In this document: piece after piece, positions 34,527 to 43,643 of the stretch | How the letters are laid out: every line of letters starts with the position of its first letter | How positions within the stretch are numbered: position 1 is the stretch's first letter | DNA from: Nitrospira sp. | GTDB lineage: Bacteria > Nitrospirota > Nitrospiria > Nitrospirales > Nitrospiraceae | Length of the DNA stretch: 64,000 nt | Assembly: GCA_030692565.1 (NCBI GenBank) | Contig: JAUYAO010000058.1 | Location: forward strand, 248,001 to 312,000 | Reading direction: 5' to 3' | Notes under the pieces: generated by a model | Seen by the model: only the letters and a program-made list of their open reading frames with translations | Database searches by the model: none | Told to the model about the DNA's origin: nothing | Program-made: the position numbers and the translations under genes

Positions 34527-34958
34527 CTATTGCGCCATCAGAGTTTCGCGGGTGCCTGGCACGCACTCCTCGCGCTTCCAGGACTTGAGGACTTTCTGCT
34601 CGTTGAACGTCAGCGTATACCGATAACAATACAATGTCGGTTTCGGCCCCTCTCCCGGCTTTCCCAAGAGCGCGCCGACCGATTCGCCCGCGCCGCTGAT
34701 CCCAGGGGAGGTGATCGACTCCAACTCTTTGTCGCCCATCGGGACCCGGTACGTCCAGGTACTGTCCCCTCCCAACGCCGGCGTCTTGGTGGTATGGGGA
34801 TTGCCCAACCTCTCACGAACATCGTCCTGGGTGAGTCGATCCACGCCCTTCTTGAAATAGGTGTCACGCCAGGGCCCGCCGCAGGCGGTACACGTGAGAA
34901 CGAGGGCCATGACAAGCCCCCAGATAGCGGTGCGAAGAGCTGACCGGTAACGCATCAT
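34527..34958 (-). CDS. small lipoprotein, paralogue of 13029-13373
   Basis: 143 residues. Lipoprotein signal IWGLVMALVLTCTACGGPW. Mature pattern matches the protein at 13029: VDRLTQDDVRERLGNPHTTK, STWTYRV, then YRYTLTFNEQKVLKSWKREE, a BamE/OmlA-like layout. An insert (SPGISGAGESVGALLGKPG) separates the two halves. Two start codons in tandem overlap the stop of the upstream membrane protein, implying coupled translation; no ribosome site is evident. Function unknown. Confidence 0.75.
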   Translation of the reverse strand: MMRYRSALRTAIWGLVMALVLTCTACGGPWRDTYFKKGVDRLTQDDVRERLGNPHTTKTPALGGDSTWTYRVPMGDKELESITSPGISGAGESVGALLGKPGEGPKPTLYCYRYTLTFNEQKVLKSWKREECVPGTRETLMAQ

Positions 34959-35191
34959 GATTGGGAATTCAGTTGCTGCATGCGTTTGATCGAGCAGTAT
35001 AGGGCATAGCCTTGCGCCAGCATGCCGGTAGTGAGGAGGCCCAGCGCCGTGTGCAGCCAATGGGAGGCGGGATCGTCGAGTCCGTGCATACCAAATACAA
35101 ATCCGAGGGCAATGGCCACGATACCGACCGCTCGTGCGATCATGCCCTGCATTCGCCAATTGATCTCTGTCTCATGTCTCTGCACCGTCAT
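34955..35191 (-). CDS. small two-helix membrane protein
   Basis: 78 residues with two hydrophobic helices (ARAVGIVAIALGFVFGMHGL and WLHTALGLLTTGMLAQGYAL). No family recognised. Its stop overlaps the start of the lipoprotein gene at 34958, and this overlap is the best evidence that it is real. It has a weak ribosome site. Confidence 0.6.
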   Translation of the reverse strand: MTVQRHETEINWRMQGMIARAVGIVAIALGFVFGMHGLDDPASHWLHTALGLLTTGMLAQGYALYCSIKRMQQLNSQS

Positions 35192-35223
35192 ACGAGTACG
35201 CTACACTGGACAGGAACCGGACT

Positions 35224-35913
35224 TCAACTCCGCCGTTGCTTGATCGCCGACAGCCGTTTCTCCAACGGCGTCGCATCGGCGTCGCGATGCAATTTCTGCA
35301 AGACGCCGATGAGCTCGCCCAGGCTCTTTTCCACATCCCGGTGTGTCTCTCCAAGCGCCTTCTCGCGAATGGCCAACGCGCGCCGATAGAGCGGTTCCGC
35401 CTTCTCCAGAACCCCTTGCGACACATAGACCAGTCCCAGGTTGTGCAGGGTAAGGGCGACATCGGGATGGTCCGGGCCATGAAGACGCTCTTTGATCGCG
35501 AGCGCCCGCATGAGTAATGGTTCCGCCTCCGCATATTGTCCGTGCATCCGATGCAAGACGCCGAGGTTATTCAACGTCGCCGCCACATCGACATGATGCT
35601 CTCCATGCGCATCCTGGTAAATCTTCAAGGCCTGAAGATAGGCCGGTTCCGCTTCCACATACTTGCCCTGCGCCGTGAAAGCTTGCGCCTCACTCGACAG
35701 CGCGACGGCCACATGCCGATCCAAGAGTCCATACTCGGACTCGGCTTTTTTCACGGCCGCAGCAAAGATATGCTCCGCCTCAGGGTAATCCCCCTTCTGG
35801 AGCGCGCGCTGCCCCGCCGCCATCGCCGACTCCCAGGATTGTTGCTCGCAGGAGCACACCAAGGCCATCGCAAGCACCAGCGTGACAACGCGTAGCGAGA
35901 CTCGAAGGCTCAT
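35224..35913 (-). CDS. TPR repeat lipoprotein
   Basis: 229 residues. Signal with lipobox (LVLAMALVCSC). Four kinesin-light-chain-like TPR units follow (GQYAEAEPLLMRALAIKERL, VLEKAEPLYRRALAIREKAL and two weaker ones at the N-terminal side). TPR arrays mediate protein contacts; it probably faces the periplasm. Its start overlaps the stop of the flavoprotein disulfide reductase by 4 bases (35910-35913), so the two are translated together. Confidence 0.85.
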   Translation of the reverse strand: MSLRVSLRVVTLVLAMALVCSCEQQSWESAMAAGQRALQKGDYPEAEHIFAAAVKKAESEYGLLDRHVAVALSSEAQAFTAQGKYVEAEPAYLQALKIYQDAHGEHHVDVAATLNNLGVLHRMHGQYAEAEPLLMRALAIKERLHGPDHPDVALTLHNLGLVYVSQGVLEKAEPLYRRALAIREKALGETHRDVEKSLGELIGVLQKLHRDADATPLEKRLSAIKQRRS

Positions 35914-37301
35914 GACCGTCGCATCTGCTCAACAATGGATTCGGCCGGATAGGTCACGATCTCGGCCAGCGTCGGATGGTAGTGCGGGATTCGAAGAAGG
36001 TCCTGTACGGTCCCGTGATAGTACATCACCGCAATCAGCTCATGAATCAGCTCTCCGGATTCCGGCCCGACAATCTCGGCACCCAGGACAGTCCCGCTTG
36101 CGCGGTCTGCCATCAATTTCACAAACCCTTGTGTGCTCCCGAGACACATGGCCTTTCCATGGTCGGCAAACGGATAGGTTCCGGTGAGGCAGGAGAGGCC
36201 GCGAGCACGGCAGGCTTTTTCCGTCAGACCCACCGCAGCGACTTGCGGCTCGGTAAAGATGACTTCCGCCACCAGCCGATCGTCGAAACGTCTGGGAGAA
36301 TCGGCCGGATGGCAGGCATTCCACCCCGCCAGCTCCCCCTGTTGAATGGCGATGTGGACAACATCATAGAGATTCGTGACGTCCCCGACGGCAAAGATGT
36401 GGGGCTGCGATGTCCGCATTCCGTCATCCACGACCACACGACCGGCATCGACCGTCACGTGGGCCGCCGACAGATTCAGCCCGGCGATGTTCGGAACCCG
36501 GCCAAGCGCGTTGAGCACGAGATCGCCAACCAGGACCTCTTCCTCCCCTTTATGCAGGACAGACACCGCCATCTTCTTTCCGTCTCTCTGTACACGGAGC
36601 GCCTGCGTGTCGGTCATGACACGAAGGCCTTCGGCGGCGAGTGCCTGTCCGAGTGCAACTCCGACGTCGGCATCAAGATGGGACAGGACATGAGACGCCC
36701 GCTGCACGAGAGTGACCCGTGTGCCGATGCGCGCGAAGAACTGGGCAAACTCCAATCCGACGGGTCCGGCCCCCAGTACGATGAGCGATTCCGGCTGCTC
36801 CCGTCGATCCAGCAGACTGTCGCTGGTGACACAACCCGCCTCCGTCAGACCCGGAATCGCCACCTCGCGCGGAACCGATCCGGTGGCAATGATGAAGGAT
36901 TTCGCGGCCAGACTCGTCGAACCGACCTGCAGCCGATCGGGGGAAAGAAAAGTCGCCGGCGCTTCGTAGAGCGCAAAGGCCGGATCGCGCAATTGCTGAA
37001 TCCGGTAGTCGGCGAACTCACGGACCAAGCGGTTCTTTCGATCGACAATGGCTGAGAGGCTGGGGCGTACCTCGACCGGCGATAGGCCGAATTCTGGGGC
37101 TCGCCGCATCACCGCGGCAATCTCAGCCGATCGCAAGATGGTCTTCGTCGGCATGCAGCCCCGCAGAATGCAGAGTCCTCCGAGCGGGCCCTGATCAACG
37201 ATCGCCACGTCTGCTCCCGCCTCACGGGCCGTCCGTGCCGCCGCATAACCGGCTGAACCGCCGCCGATCACGATCACGTCATGTGTCCGTTGAGTTGTCA
37301 T
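35910..37301 (-). CDS. class I pyridine nucleotide-disulfide oxidoreductase
   Basis: 463 residues. FAD-binding start VIVIGGGSAGYAAARTAREA, redox-active CILRGCMPTK (C-x4-C), NAD(P)-binding LIVLGAGPVGLEFAQFFARI, FAD motif HIFAVGDVT and dimer-interface PHYHPTLAEIVTYPAE. Resembles mercuric reductase/dihydrolipoamide dehydrogenase relatives such as SthA or MerA-like enzymes without the N-terminal HMA domain or the C-terminal vicinal cysteines of MerA. Substrate unknown. AAGG precedes the ATG at 37301. Followed by a TPR lipoprotein. Confidence 0.88.
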   Translation of the reverse strand: MTTQRTHDVIVIGGGSAGYAAARTAREAGADVAIVDQGPLGGLCILRGCMPTKTILRSAEIAAVMRRAPEFGLSPVEVRPSLSAIVDRKNRLVREFADYRIQQLRDPAFALYEAPATFLSPDRLQVGSTSLAAKSFIIATGSVPREVAIPGLTEAGCVTSDSLLDRREQPESLIVLGAGPVGLEFAQFFARIGTRVTLVQRASHVLSHLDADVGVALGQALAAEGLRVMTDTQALRVQRDGKKMAVSVLHKGEEEVLVGDLVLNALGRVPNIAGLNLSAAHVTVDAGRVVVDDGMRTSQPHIFAVGDVTNLYDVVHIAIQQGELAGWNACHPADSPRRFDDRLVAEVIFTEPQVAAVGLTEKACRARGLSCLTGTYPFADHGKAMCLGSTQGFVKLMADRASGTVLGAEIVGPESGELIHELIAVMYYHGTVQDLLRIPHYHPTLAEIVTYPAESIVEQMRRS

Positions 37302-37340
37302 ACACCTTCCCTTTATAGTCGATCCACGAAAGGATACACC

Positions 37341-37625
37341 ATGATCCGACCAGGCCGCTATCGACACTACAAGGGAAACGACTACGAAGTCGTGGGTGTG
37401 GCAAAACACTCCGAAACGGAAGAGGAGGTCGTCGTCTACCGCGCGCTCTATGGAGAAAAGGGGCTCTGGGTGAGACCGCTGGTCATGTTTCTTGACACCG
37501 TGGTGGTCGAGGGTCGACCGCAACCCCGTTTCCAATTCGTGGCGGAATGCCCCATTCCACCCAAGGCCTACCCCCCCCCAGCTCCACCTCGATCCTCATC
37601 CTCCTCAACTATTCAGCTTTCTTAG
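37341..37625 (+). CDS. DUF1653 family protein
   Basis: 94 residues. Core MIRPGRYRHYKGNDYEVVGV, VVYRALYGEKGLWVRPL and FLDTVVVEG is typical of DUF1653, a small soluble family of unknown function often annotated beside nucleotide-related genes. A Pro/Ser-rich tail extends beyond the domain. AAAGGA precedes the ATG at 37341. Divergent from the disulfide reductase with a 39-base gap, so they share a promoter region. Confidence 0.85.
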   Translation: MIRPGRYRHYKGNDYEVVGVAKHSETEEEVVVYRALYGEKGLWVRPLVMFLDTVVVEGRPQPRFQFVAECPIPPKAYPPPAPPRSSSSSTIQLS

Positions 37626-37675
37626 CTTAAGTATTTCCCGCAGTCCACCGATACTACGGGCGAGGAGAGACTTCC

Positions 37676-38290
37676 ATGGCAGTCGTCCAAGCCATCACTG
37701 GAGTTGCCGAAACCTATCCGGTCAAACCGGTGACGCCCCGAGCTCCGCTGGTCGACGCCGTGGATAGCCAGGCCGGCGAGGATCCCCGCCACCCGGCCGG
37801 GGATCGAACGAAGTTGGCGGCGCAGCAGGCCTATCAAGAACAGACCAAGCAGACGCGGCCTCCAAAGCCGGCCATCCTGGCCAGAGATTTGATGACGACC
37901 CCGGTCATCACCTTGCCCTCCGACGCCACCCTTGTCGAAGCGTGGACCTTGATGACGCGCCGATCCTTCCGTCATCTGCCGATTTCCTCAGTCCATGGCA
38001 CGCTGGTTGGAATGGTCTCGGACCGGGATCTGATCCGCCACGCTCCCGATCTCGTCATTGCCGGAGTGCAGAGCACCGCGGCCCATAGACGGTTGGCAGA
38101 AATCATGAGCCCTCGCGTGCTTTCCGCGGCACCCACGACCGACATTCGGGAAATCGCCCGGGTCATGATGGACGAGCGGGTCGGGGCATTGCCGATCCTC
38201 GATGCCAATCGGCAGCCGATCGGCATCATCTCCAAGCAGGACTTGCTCCGCGGTCTGGCCAACCACGGCCCCATAGAACTCTGGACCTAG
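37676..38290 (+). CDS. CBS-domain pair protein
   Basis: 204 residues. After an N-terminal 70-residue low-complexity part, two CBS domains: LMTTPVITLPSDATLVEAWT ... GMVSDRDLIRH and IMSPRVLSAAPTTDIREIAR ... GIISKQDLLRGL. CBS pairs bind adenosine nucleotides and regulate partner proteins. No other domain or membrane segment. GAGGAG lies before the ATG, 50 bases after the DUF1653 gene on the same strand. Confidence 0.9.
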   Translation: MAVVQAITGVAETYPVKPVTPRAPLVDAVDSQAGEDPRHPAGDRTKLAAQQAYQEQTKQTRPPKPAILARDLMTTPVITLPSDATLVEAWTLMTRRSFRHLPISSVHGTLVGMVSDRDLIRHAPDLVIAGVQSTAAHRRLAEIMSPRVLSAAPTTDIREIARVMMDERVGALPILDANRQPIGIISKQDLLRGLANHGPIELWT

Positions 38291-38371
38291 CCGCGAGTCT
38301 CGTTCCCCTCCCACCGCGCGCATCACGTCACCGCCGATGCGACTCCCGGGAATCGGTCCAACTGAGCCACG

Positions 38372-38842
38372 CTATTCCATCATTGTCCAACGAGCGAATG
38401 TGGCGGCCTGGCCCGCTCGAATCCCCCGATCATCGACGACATTCCACACGGTGGCATCTTCGACCAGGAACCGCTTACCAGTAGAAGAGATTCTGATTCC
38501 ACGATAGCCGGAATAATATCCCTGCCGCTCAGCCGCCGCCAACATGCGGGCGCGCTCATCTCGGTTCATGGCCTCCGCGGTGAGGCGGGAGGGCGTGCTC
38601 GTCAATTGTGCCCACGACAACTCCCACAGATCGAGAGCCTGCCGGTTGCCGTAATTCAACATCGGATCGGTCTGTGTGTCATGCGATACCACCACGAAGG
38701 GCGCGGCAAATAGCGCTTGCGCCTGCGCGTCTGGGGTGCCGGTTCGGATCAGCAAGTCCCGCCCGGTCCAGCGCCGAAAGCTATCCAGGAGCAGCTGCGA
38801 CCATGTAACCAAAAAGCGGTGGGACACGTCATCGGTCGACAT
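38372..38842 (-). CDS. MEKHLA-domain protein
   Basis: 156 residues covering one PAS-like MEKHLA domain: LFAAPFVVVSHDTQTDPMLN, YGNRQALDLWELSWAQLTST, PSRLTAEAM and YSGYRGIRISSTGKRFLVED. In bacteria these stand-alone domains are small-molecule sensors of unknown role. No start-proximal signal peptide. Probably a single-gene unit. Confidence 0.8.
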   Translation of the reverse strand: MSTDDVSHRFLVTWSQLLLDSFRRWTGRDLLIRTGTPDAQAQALFAAPFVVVSHDTQTDPMLNYGNRQALDLWELSWAQLTSTPSRLTAEAMNRDERARMLAAAERQGYYSGYRGIRISSTGKRFLVEDATVWNVVDDRGIRAGQAATFARWTMME

Positions 38843-38886
38843 GCCATGCTGCTATCACGTCTGAACGGGCAAGACAAGCGAGGGAA

Positions 38887-39102
38887 TTAGGGCTTGGCGG
38901 AATTGGCCTTGCGGGGGGTCGGTTTCGGGAGCAGGCGGTATTCGACGAGCCGACAGCTACAGAACGCCACTTGCCGGGTATCGGTTGTCACGCGCACGAT
39001 GATGGAATGGCAGAACACACAGCCCAGCGAGCGGGTATCCCGGGCAATGGTCCAGCGAGGGATCGAGATATGATCGGGATTGAGTGTGTGGTCGCTCATC
39101 AT
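38887..39102 (-). CDS. small cysteine-containing hypothetical protein
   Basis: 71 residues. Four cysteines in LGCVFCHSIIV and AFCSCRLVEY could bind zinc, followed by a Lys/Pro-rich tail. CVFCH looks like a haem motif, but there is no signal peptide, so haem attachment is unlikely. Ribosome site is weak. Composition looks protein-like, family unknown. Confidence 0.5.
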   Translation of the reverse strand: MMSDHTLNPDHISIPRWTIARDTRSLGCVFCHSIIVRVTTDTRQVAFCSCRLVEYRLLPKPTPRKANSAKP

Positions 39103-39235
39103 AATCCGTATCGGCAGTCCTGGAAAATTCTGAAGTCTACCGATGTCATGCGCCCCTCCCTGGCATGCCGCCTGAGCCCTATGTATAATGACGGTCCTTT
39201 ACACTCCACTGGTACCGGTTAGTGAGGAGCACGTC

Positions 39236-40639
39236 ATGGCAGGCAAGACACTATTCGATAAGATTTGGGACACGCATCTCGTACGGGAGGAACCGGACGG
39301 GACGACACTGTTGTATATCGATCGGCAGCTGGTCCATGAAGTCACTTCGCCGCAGGCCTTCGAAGGGTTAAAGCTCTCCGGTCGCCGTCCGCGACGCCCA
39401 GCCGCGACGCTCGCGGTCCCGGACCACAATGTCCCGACGACGGATCGCCGTCTCGGTATTGCCGATGCCATCAGCGCCAAACAAATCCAGACACTGGAAG
39501 ACAACTGCCGGGACTTCAATATTACGTTGTTCGGGATGAACGACATCCGCCAGGGGGTCGTCCACGTCATCGGCCCGGAACAAGGATTTACGCTCCCCGG
39601 CACGACGATCGTCTGCGGCGATTCGCACACCTCCACCCACGGCGCGTTCGGCGCTCTGGCCTTCGGCATCGGCACCAGCGAAGTCGAGCATGTGCTGGCG
39701 ACGCAATGCCTGGTTCAGAAGCGGCCTAAGACGATGGAAATCCGCGTCGACGGCGTCCTTTCAGATCGCTGCTCTGCCAAGGACATCATTCTCGCCATCA
39801 TCGGCAAGATCGGCACGGCCGGCGGGACCGGGTATGTCATCGAATATACGGGATCGGCCATTCGCGCCTTGAGCATGGAAGGCCGTATGACCCTGTGCAA
39901 CATGTCGATCGAAGGCGGAGCCCGCGCCGGCATGGTCGCTCCGGATGAAAAGACCACCGCCTATATTCAAGGGCGTCCCTTGGCCCCGAAGGACGCGCTG
40001 TTCGAACAGGCCGTGCGGGCATGGGAACAATTGAAGACGGATCCCGACGCGACATACGACGCCACGCTGGTCATGCGCGCCGAGGACATTGCCCCGCAAG
40101 TCAGCTGGGGAACCAGCCCCGGGATGGTGCTCGGAGTGGATCAGCGGGTCCCGGACCCGGCCACGATGACCGACGACAATACCCGCAAGGCCACCGAGCG
40201 CGCGCTGGAATACATGGGACTCGCCGCGAACATGCCGATCGCGGACATCAGAATCGACAAGGTATTTATCGGGTCCTGCACGAATTCGCGCATTGAGGAC
40301 TTGCGTCTCGCCGCGTCGCTGGCCAAAGGCAAGCAGGTCGCCAAGACGGTGCATGCGATGGTGGTGCCCGGCTCCGGTCTCGTGAAGCAGCAGGCGGAGC
40401 AGGAAGGACTCGACAAGATTTTCCGCGAAGCGGGGTTCGAGTGGCGGGAGGCCGGATGCAGCATGTGCCTGGCGATGAACGCCGATGTGCTCAAGCCGGG
40501 GGAACGCTGCGCCTCAACCAGCAATCGAAATTTCGAAGGGCGACAGGGAGCAGGCGGACGCACGCACCTGGTATCCCCGGCCATGGCCGTCGCCGCCGCC
40601 GTCGAGGGACACTTTATCGATATTCGTCATTGGAGTTAG
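39236..40639 (+). CDS. leuC: 3-isopropylmalate dehydratase large subunit
   Basis: 467 residues. Aconitase-type: [13 protein letters not shown] start, [20 protein letters not shown], 4Fe-4S ligand cysteines in [13 protein letters not shown] and [11 protein letters not shown], and [19 protein letters not shown]. Isomerises 2-isopropylmalate to 3-isopropylmalate in leucine synthesis. GTGAGGAG precedes the ATG at 39236. leuD follows 8 bases later. Confidence 0.97.
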   Translation: MAGKTLFDKIWDTHLVREEPDGTTLLYIDRQLVHEVTSPQAFEGLKLSGRRPRRPAATLAVPDHNVPTTDRRLGIADAISAKQIQTLEDNCRDFNITLFGMNDIRQGVVHVIGPEQGFTLPGTTIVCGDSHTSTHGAFGALAFGIGTSEVEHVLATQCLVQKRPKTMEIRVDGVLSDRCSAKDIILAIIGKIGTAGGTGYVIEYTGSAIRALSMEGRMTLCNMSIEGGARAGMVAPDEKTTAYIQGRPLAPKDALFEQAVRAWEQLKTDPDATYDATLVMRAEDIAPQVSWGTSPGMVLGVDQRVPDPATMTDDNTRKATERALEYMGLAANMPIADIRIDKVFIGSCTNSRIEDLRLAASLAKGKQVAKTVHAMVVPGSGLVKQQAEQEGLDKIFREAGFEWREAGCSMCLAMNADVLKPGERCASTSNRNFEGRQGAGGRTHLVSPAMAVAAAVEGHFIDIRHWS

Positions 40640-40647
40640 AGGACATC

Positions 40648-41271
40648 ATGCAAGCCTTTACCACGCTCACCGGCTTAGTCGCCCCCTTGGACCGGGTCAA
40701 TGTCGACACGGACCAGATCATTCCGAAGCAGTACTTGAAGACGATCAAGCGCACGGGACTGCGCGAGGGATTGTTCTTCGACTGGAAGAAGCAGAAAGAC
40801 GGGTCGCCGGATCCACAGTTTTTCCTGAACCAAGCCCGCTACCAAGGCGCCACGATTCTATTGACCCGCGACAACTTCGGCTGCGGCTCGTCCCGCGAAC
40901 ACGCCCCCTGGGCCCTGCTCGATCAGGGATTCCGTTGCGTGATTGCGCCGAGCTTCGCGGACATCTTCTACAATAATTGTTTTCAAAACGGCATCCTGCC
41001 CGTAGTCCTCACGGCCGACGAGGTCCTGGCGATGATGCACGAGGTCCTGGCCGCGCCCGGCTACCAGCTGACGGTGGATCTCGGCAAGCAAACCGTCACC
41101 ACGCCAACCGGCAAGATCTGCACATTTGCGATTGATCCGTTCCGCAAAGACTGTTTGTATCGCGGGCTCGATTCGATCGGCCTGACGCTGCAACACGAGT
41201 CCGCTATTTCCTCCTACGAACAAAAGCGGAAAACCGAAGCGCCCTGGCTGTTCGCCGATATTCCGTCATGA
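40648..41271 (+). CDS. leuD: 3-isopropylmalate dehydratase small subunit
   Basis: 207 residues. [20 protein letters not shown] near the start and [20 protein letters not shown] are LeuD hallmarks, with [15 protein letters not shown]. Forms the isomerase with LeuC. AGAGGA precedes the ATG. Operon leuC-leuD then the small membrane-anchored protein 16 bases on. Confidence 0.97.
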   Translation: MQAFTTLTGLVAPLDRVNVDTDQIIPKQYLKTIKRTGLREGLFFDWKKQKDGSPDPQFFLNQARYQGATILLTRDNFGCGSSREHAPWALLDQGFRCVIAPSFADIFYNNCFQNGILPVVLTADEVLAMMHEVLAAPGYQLTVDLGKQTVTTPTGKICTFAIDPFRKDCLYRGLDSIGLTLQHESAISSYEQKRKTEAPWLFADIPS

Positions 41272-41287
41272 ACTGAGGACCTAGCCC

Positions 41288-41644
41288 ATGAAGTTCTTGC
41301 GTCCCACATTCCTGCTGACCATCGTCCTCTTTCTCGGTGCAGCCTATCTCCTCATCGCCTTCAACCTGAGTTACTCCGACGGGAGTCGAGCGGGTTATAT
41401 CCAGAAGTTCTCTCAAAAGGGATGGGTCTGCAAAACGTATGAGGGCGAGCTGGCCATGACGACGGTGCCGGGCGTCGCTCCGGTACTTTGGAGCTTCACC
41501 GTCCGAGACGAACGGGTCGCCGCCGAGCTCGATAAAGTCCTGGGCAAGCGCGTGATCCTCCACTACAAGGAATACCGCTACCTCCCCACGACTTGCTTCG
41601 GAGAGACCGACTATTTTGTGGATCGGGTCGAAATCCAGGAGTAG
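41288..41644 (+). CDS. membrane-anchored hypothetical protein
   Basis: 118 residues. One N-terminal membrane helix (FLLTIVLFLGAAYLLIAFNL) and a small exported domain with conserved GYIQKFSQKGWVCKTYEGEL and GKRVILHYKEYRYLPTTCFG; two cysteines could pair. Members of this family are often mislabelled 6-phosphogluconate dehydrogenase, which the sequence does not support. GAGGAC precedes the ATG; 16 bases after leuD. Confidence 0.75.
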   Translation: MKFLRPTFLLTIVLFLGAAYLLIAFNLSYSDGSRAGYIQKFSQKGWVCKTYEGELAMTTVPGVAPVLWSFTVRDERVAAELDKVLGKRVILHYKEYRYLPTTCFGETDYFVDRVEIQE

Positions 41645-41680
41645 GCAGCGACCTGCAAACAGGCTGTTTCAACGGCTCTG

Positions 41681-42736
41681 CTAGAGCCAGCGCCGTTGGC
41701 GGAACGCCATCAGCATCCCTGCGGCAATCAGCCCCATCGCTCCCAGCACCGCCGGATAGCCCCACTCCGATTTCAGCTCCGGCATGTGCTCGAAGTTCAT
41801 ACCGTAAATGCTTGCGATAAAGCTCAGCGGCATGAAGATCGTTGTGATGACGGTCAACACACGCATGACCGTGTTGAGACGGTAACTGACGCTGGACAAG
41901 TAAATATCGAGGCTGGCCGAGACCATCTCGCGCAAGGTTTCGATCGTATCGACGATCTGCACGACATGATCGTACACATCCCTGAAAAAAACCTTGGTCG
42001 GTTCATGCAGATAGGGGCAATCGGAACGGGAGAGGCCGTTCGTCGCTTCCCGCAGCGGCCACACCGCCCGGCGAAGGAAGAGCAACTGTCGTTTGAGGGC
42101 GTGAACTTCCCTCAGCGTGTCCGGCCTCGGATCCGCCACTACTTTCTCTTGTAATAATTCAATTTTTTCGCCCAGAGATTCGAGGACCAGGAAGTACTGG
42201 TCGACGATCGCATCCACCAAGGCATACAGCAGATAGTCGGCGCCGCTCTGCCGCAGACGGCCCTTGCCCCCGCGCAACCGTTCCCGCACCGGCTTGAAGA
42301 CGTCGGTCCCGTTCTCCTGAAATGACAAGACGAAATTCCGTCCGATGACGAAACTCACCTGCTCGACCAGTAAATCGTGCGTCTCCGTGACGGACAACAC
42401 CTTCATGACCAGAAACAGGTAGGACTCATAGTCATCCAGCTTCGGGCGTTGATCGGTGTTGGCAATGTCTTCGAGCAGCAGGGGATGGAGCGAGAATTGT
42501 TTTCCGAAGGCTTCGAGCAGATCCAGCTTATGAACCCCGCCGATATCCACCCAGGTGACGGACTCATCGGCGGGCGGCTGCAACTCTTCCGGATCGGTCA
42601 CAATCCGCTCATCGCAGCGCGCGCCGGCATAATCGAAGACCGTCATGGTCACCGTGTCGGCTTTTTTCTCACCGATGTGGACCAGCGTCCCCGGCGGCAA
42701 CCCGGTTTTCTTCGAACGTTTTTGGACCAGTTTCAT
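41681..42736 (-). CDS. corA: CorA-family Mg2+/Co2+ transporter
   Basis: 351 residues. Cytoplasmic N-terminal domain, long helix (YFLVLESLGEKIELLQEKVV), then two C-terminal membrane helices separated by YGMNFEHMPEL, the GMN selectivity loop. Imports Mg2+ (or Co2+/Ni2+) as a pentamer in the inner membrane. Start at 42736 gives the usual N-terminus. Divergent from the CysQ-like gene. Confidence 0.94.
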   Translation of the reverse strand: MKLVQKRSKKTGLPPGTLVHIGEKKADTVTMTVFDYAGARCDERIVTDPEELQPPADESVTWVDIGGVHKLDLLEAFGKQFSLHPLLLEDIANTDQRPKLDDYESYLFLVMKVLSVTETHDLLVEQVSFVIGRNFVLSFQENGTDVFKPVRERLRGGKGRLRQSGADYLLYALVDAIVDQYFLVLESLGEKIELLQEKVVADPRPDTLREVHALKRQLLFLRRAVWPLREATNGLSRSDCPYLHEPTKVFFRDVYDHVVQIVDTIETLREMVSASLDIYLSSVSYRLNTVMRVLTVITTIFMPLSFIASIYGMNFEHMPELKSEWGYPAVLGAMGLIAAGMLMAFRQRRWL

Positions 42737-42827
42737 AGGTGCTCTGCTTGTACGCAGATTCTCCCGGGAGGTCAAGCCATCGAATGAGCCGGCTTCCAAT
42801 CTCAGCGCGACCTTGCTACTCTGCACT

Positions 42828-43622
42828 ATGTCTTGGGAACAGGAATATCGCGTCCTCACCGCCGCGATTCGCGAAGCCGGCGCCGAAGCCTTGCGGCTTG
42901 CCGCAGAGGGATTTCAGATCTATACCAAACCGGACGATTCTCCGGTCACCTCGGCCGACCATGCCGTCAATGACATTCTCATGGATCGTCTGCTCGGACA
43001 ATTTCCGCACGACGGATGGCTGTCTGAAGAAACCCCCGATACCGACGCCCGGCTGACCAAACCCCGCGTCTGGGTCATCGATCCCATCGACGGAACCAAA
43101 GCCTTCATCCGGCACGAGCCGGAATATTGCATCTCCGTGGCGCTGCTGGAAGGCACACAGCCGGTGCTGGCGGCGATCTTTAATCCGTCGACCAACGAAC
43201 TCTATACCGCGATCCGCGGCCAGGGCCTCCATCTGAATGGCGCACCGGCCCCACGCCACGAGTCGGAGGCCGGCCAACTGCTGACGATCGCGCTCAGTCC
43301 GTGGGAACTCCATGTCGGGCGCTTCAAATCGATCGAGTCGCACATGACGAGTCGCCCGATGCGCTCCATCGCCTGGGCGCTGGCGCAGGCAGCCCGTGGG
43401 ACGATTCACGGCGTCATCACCTTCGAGCCGGAAAATGAGTGGGATGTGGCGGCCGGAACGCTCTTGCTCGAAGAAGCCGGCGGATCAGCGCACGATGGCG
43501 CGGGACAGCCGCTCCGATACAACCAACCGCTTCCCCGTTTTGGGGGATTCATCGCAACCGTGCAGGGATTTCCCGATCACCTCACAGCCCAGGTACGACA
43601 ACTCCCGAGATCAGCCCGCTGA
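42828..43622 (+). CDS. cysQ: inositol-monophosphatase family (CysQ-like) phosphatase
   Basis: 264 residues. Metal-site motifs DDSPVTSADHAVND, GWLSEETPD (Glu), WVIDPIDGTKAFIRHEPEYC (DPxDGT) and NEWDVAAGTLLLEEAGG. Probably a 3'(2'),5'-bisphosphate nucleotidase acting on PAP, or an inositol/histidinol phosphatase; the sequence does not decide. No clear ribosome site before the ATG at 42828. The next gene starts 21 bases on. Confidence 0.85.
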   Translation: MSWEQEYRVLTAAIREAGAEALRLAAEGFQIYTKPDDSPVTSADHAVNDILMDRLLGQFPHDGWLSEETPDTDARLTKPRVWVIDPIDGTKAFIRHEPEYCISVALLEGTQPVLAAIFNPSTNELYTAIRGQGLHLNGAPAPRHESEAGQLLTIALSPWELHVGRFKSIESHMTSRPMRSIAWALAQAARGTIHGVITFEPENEWDVAAGTLLLEEAGGSAHDGAGQPLRYNQPLPRFGGFIATVQGFPDHLTAQVRQLPRSAR

Positions 43623-43643
43623 CAGAGGAAAGACGACGGCCTC

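Noticed and set aside
35976-37055. 359-codon plus-strand frame over the disulfide reductase
   Set aside because: Antisense shadow; His/Arg-rich translation with no domain.
38887-39102. CxxCH (CVFCH) in the small protein as a haem site
   Set aside because: No signal peptide or membrane segment precedes it, so haem c attachment is improbable; zinc binding is more likely.
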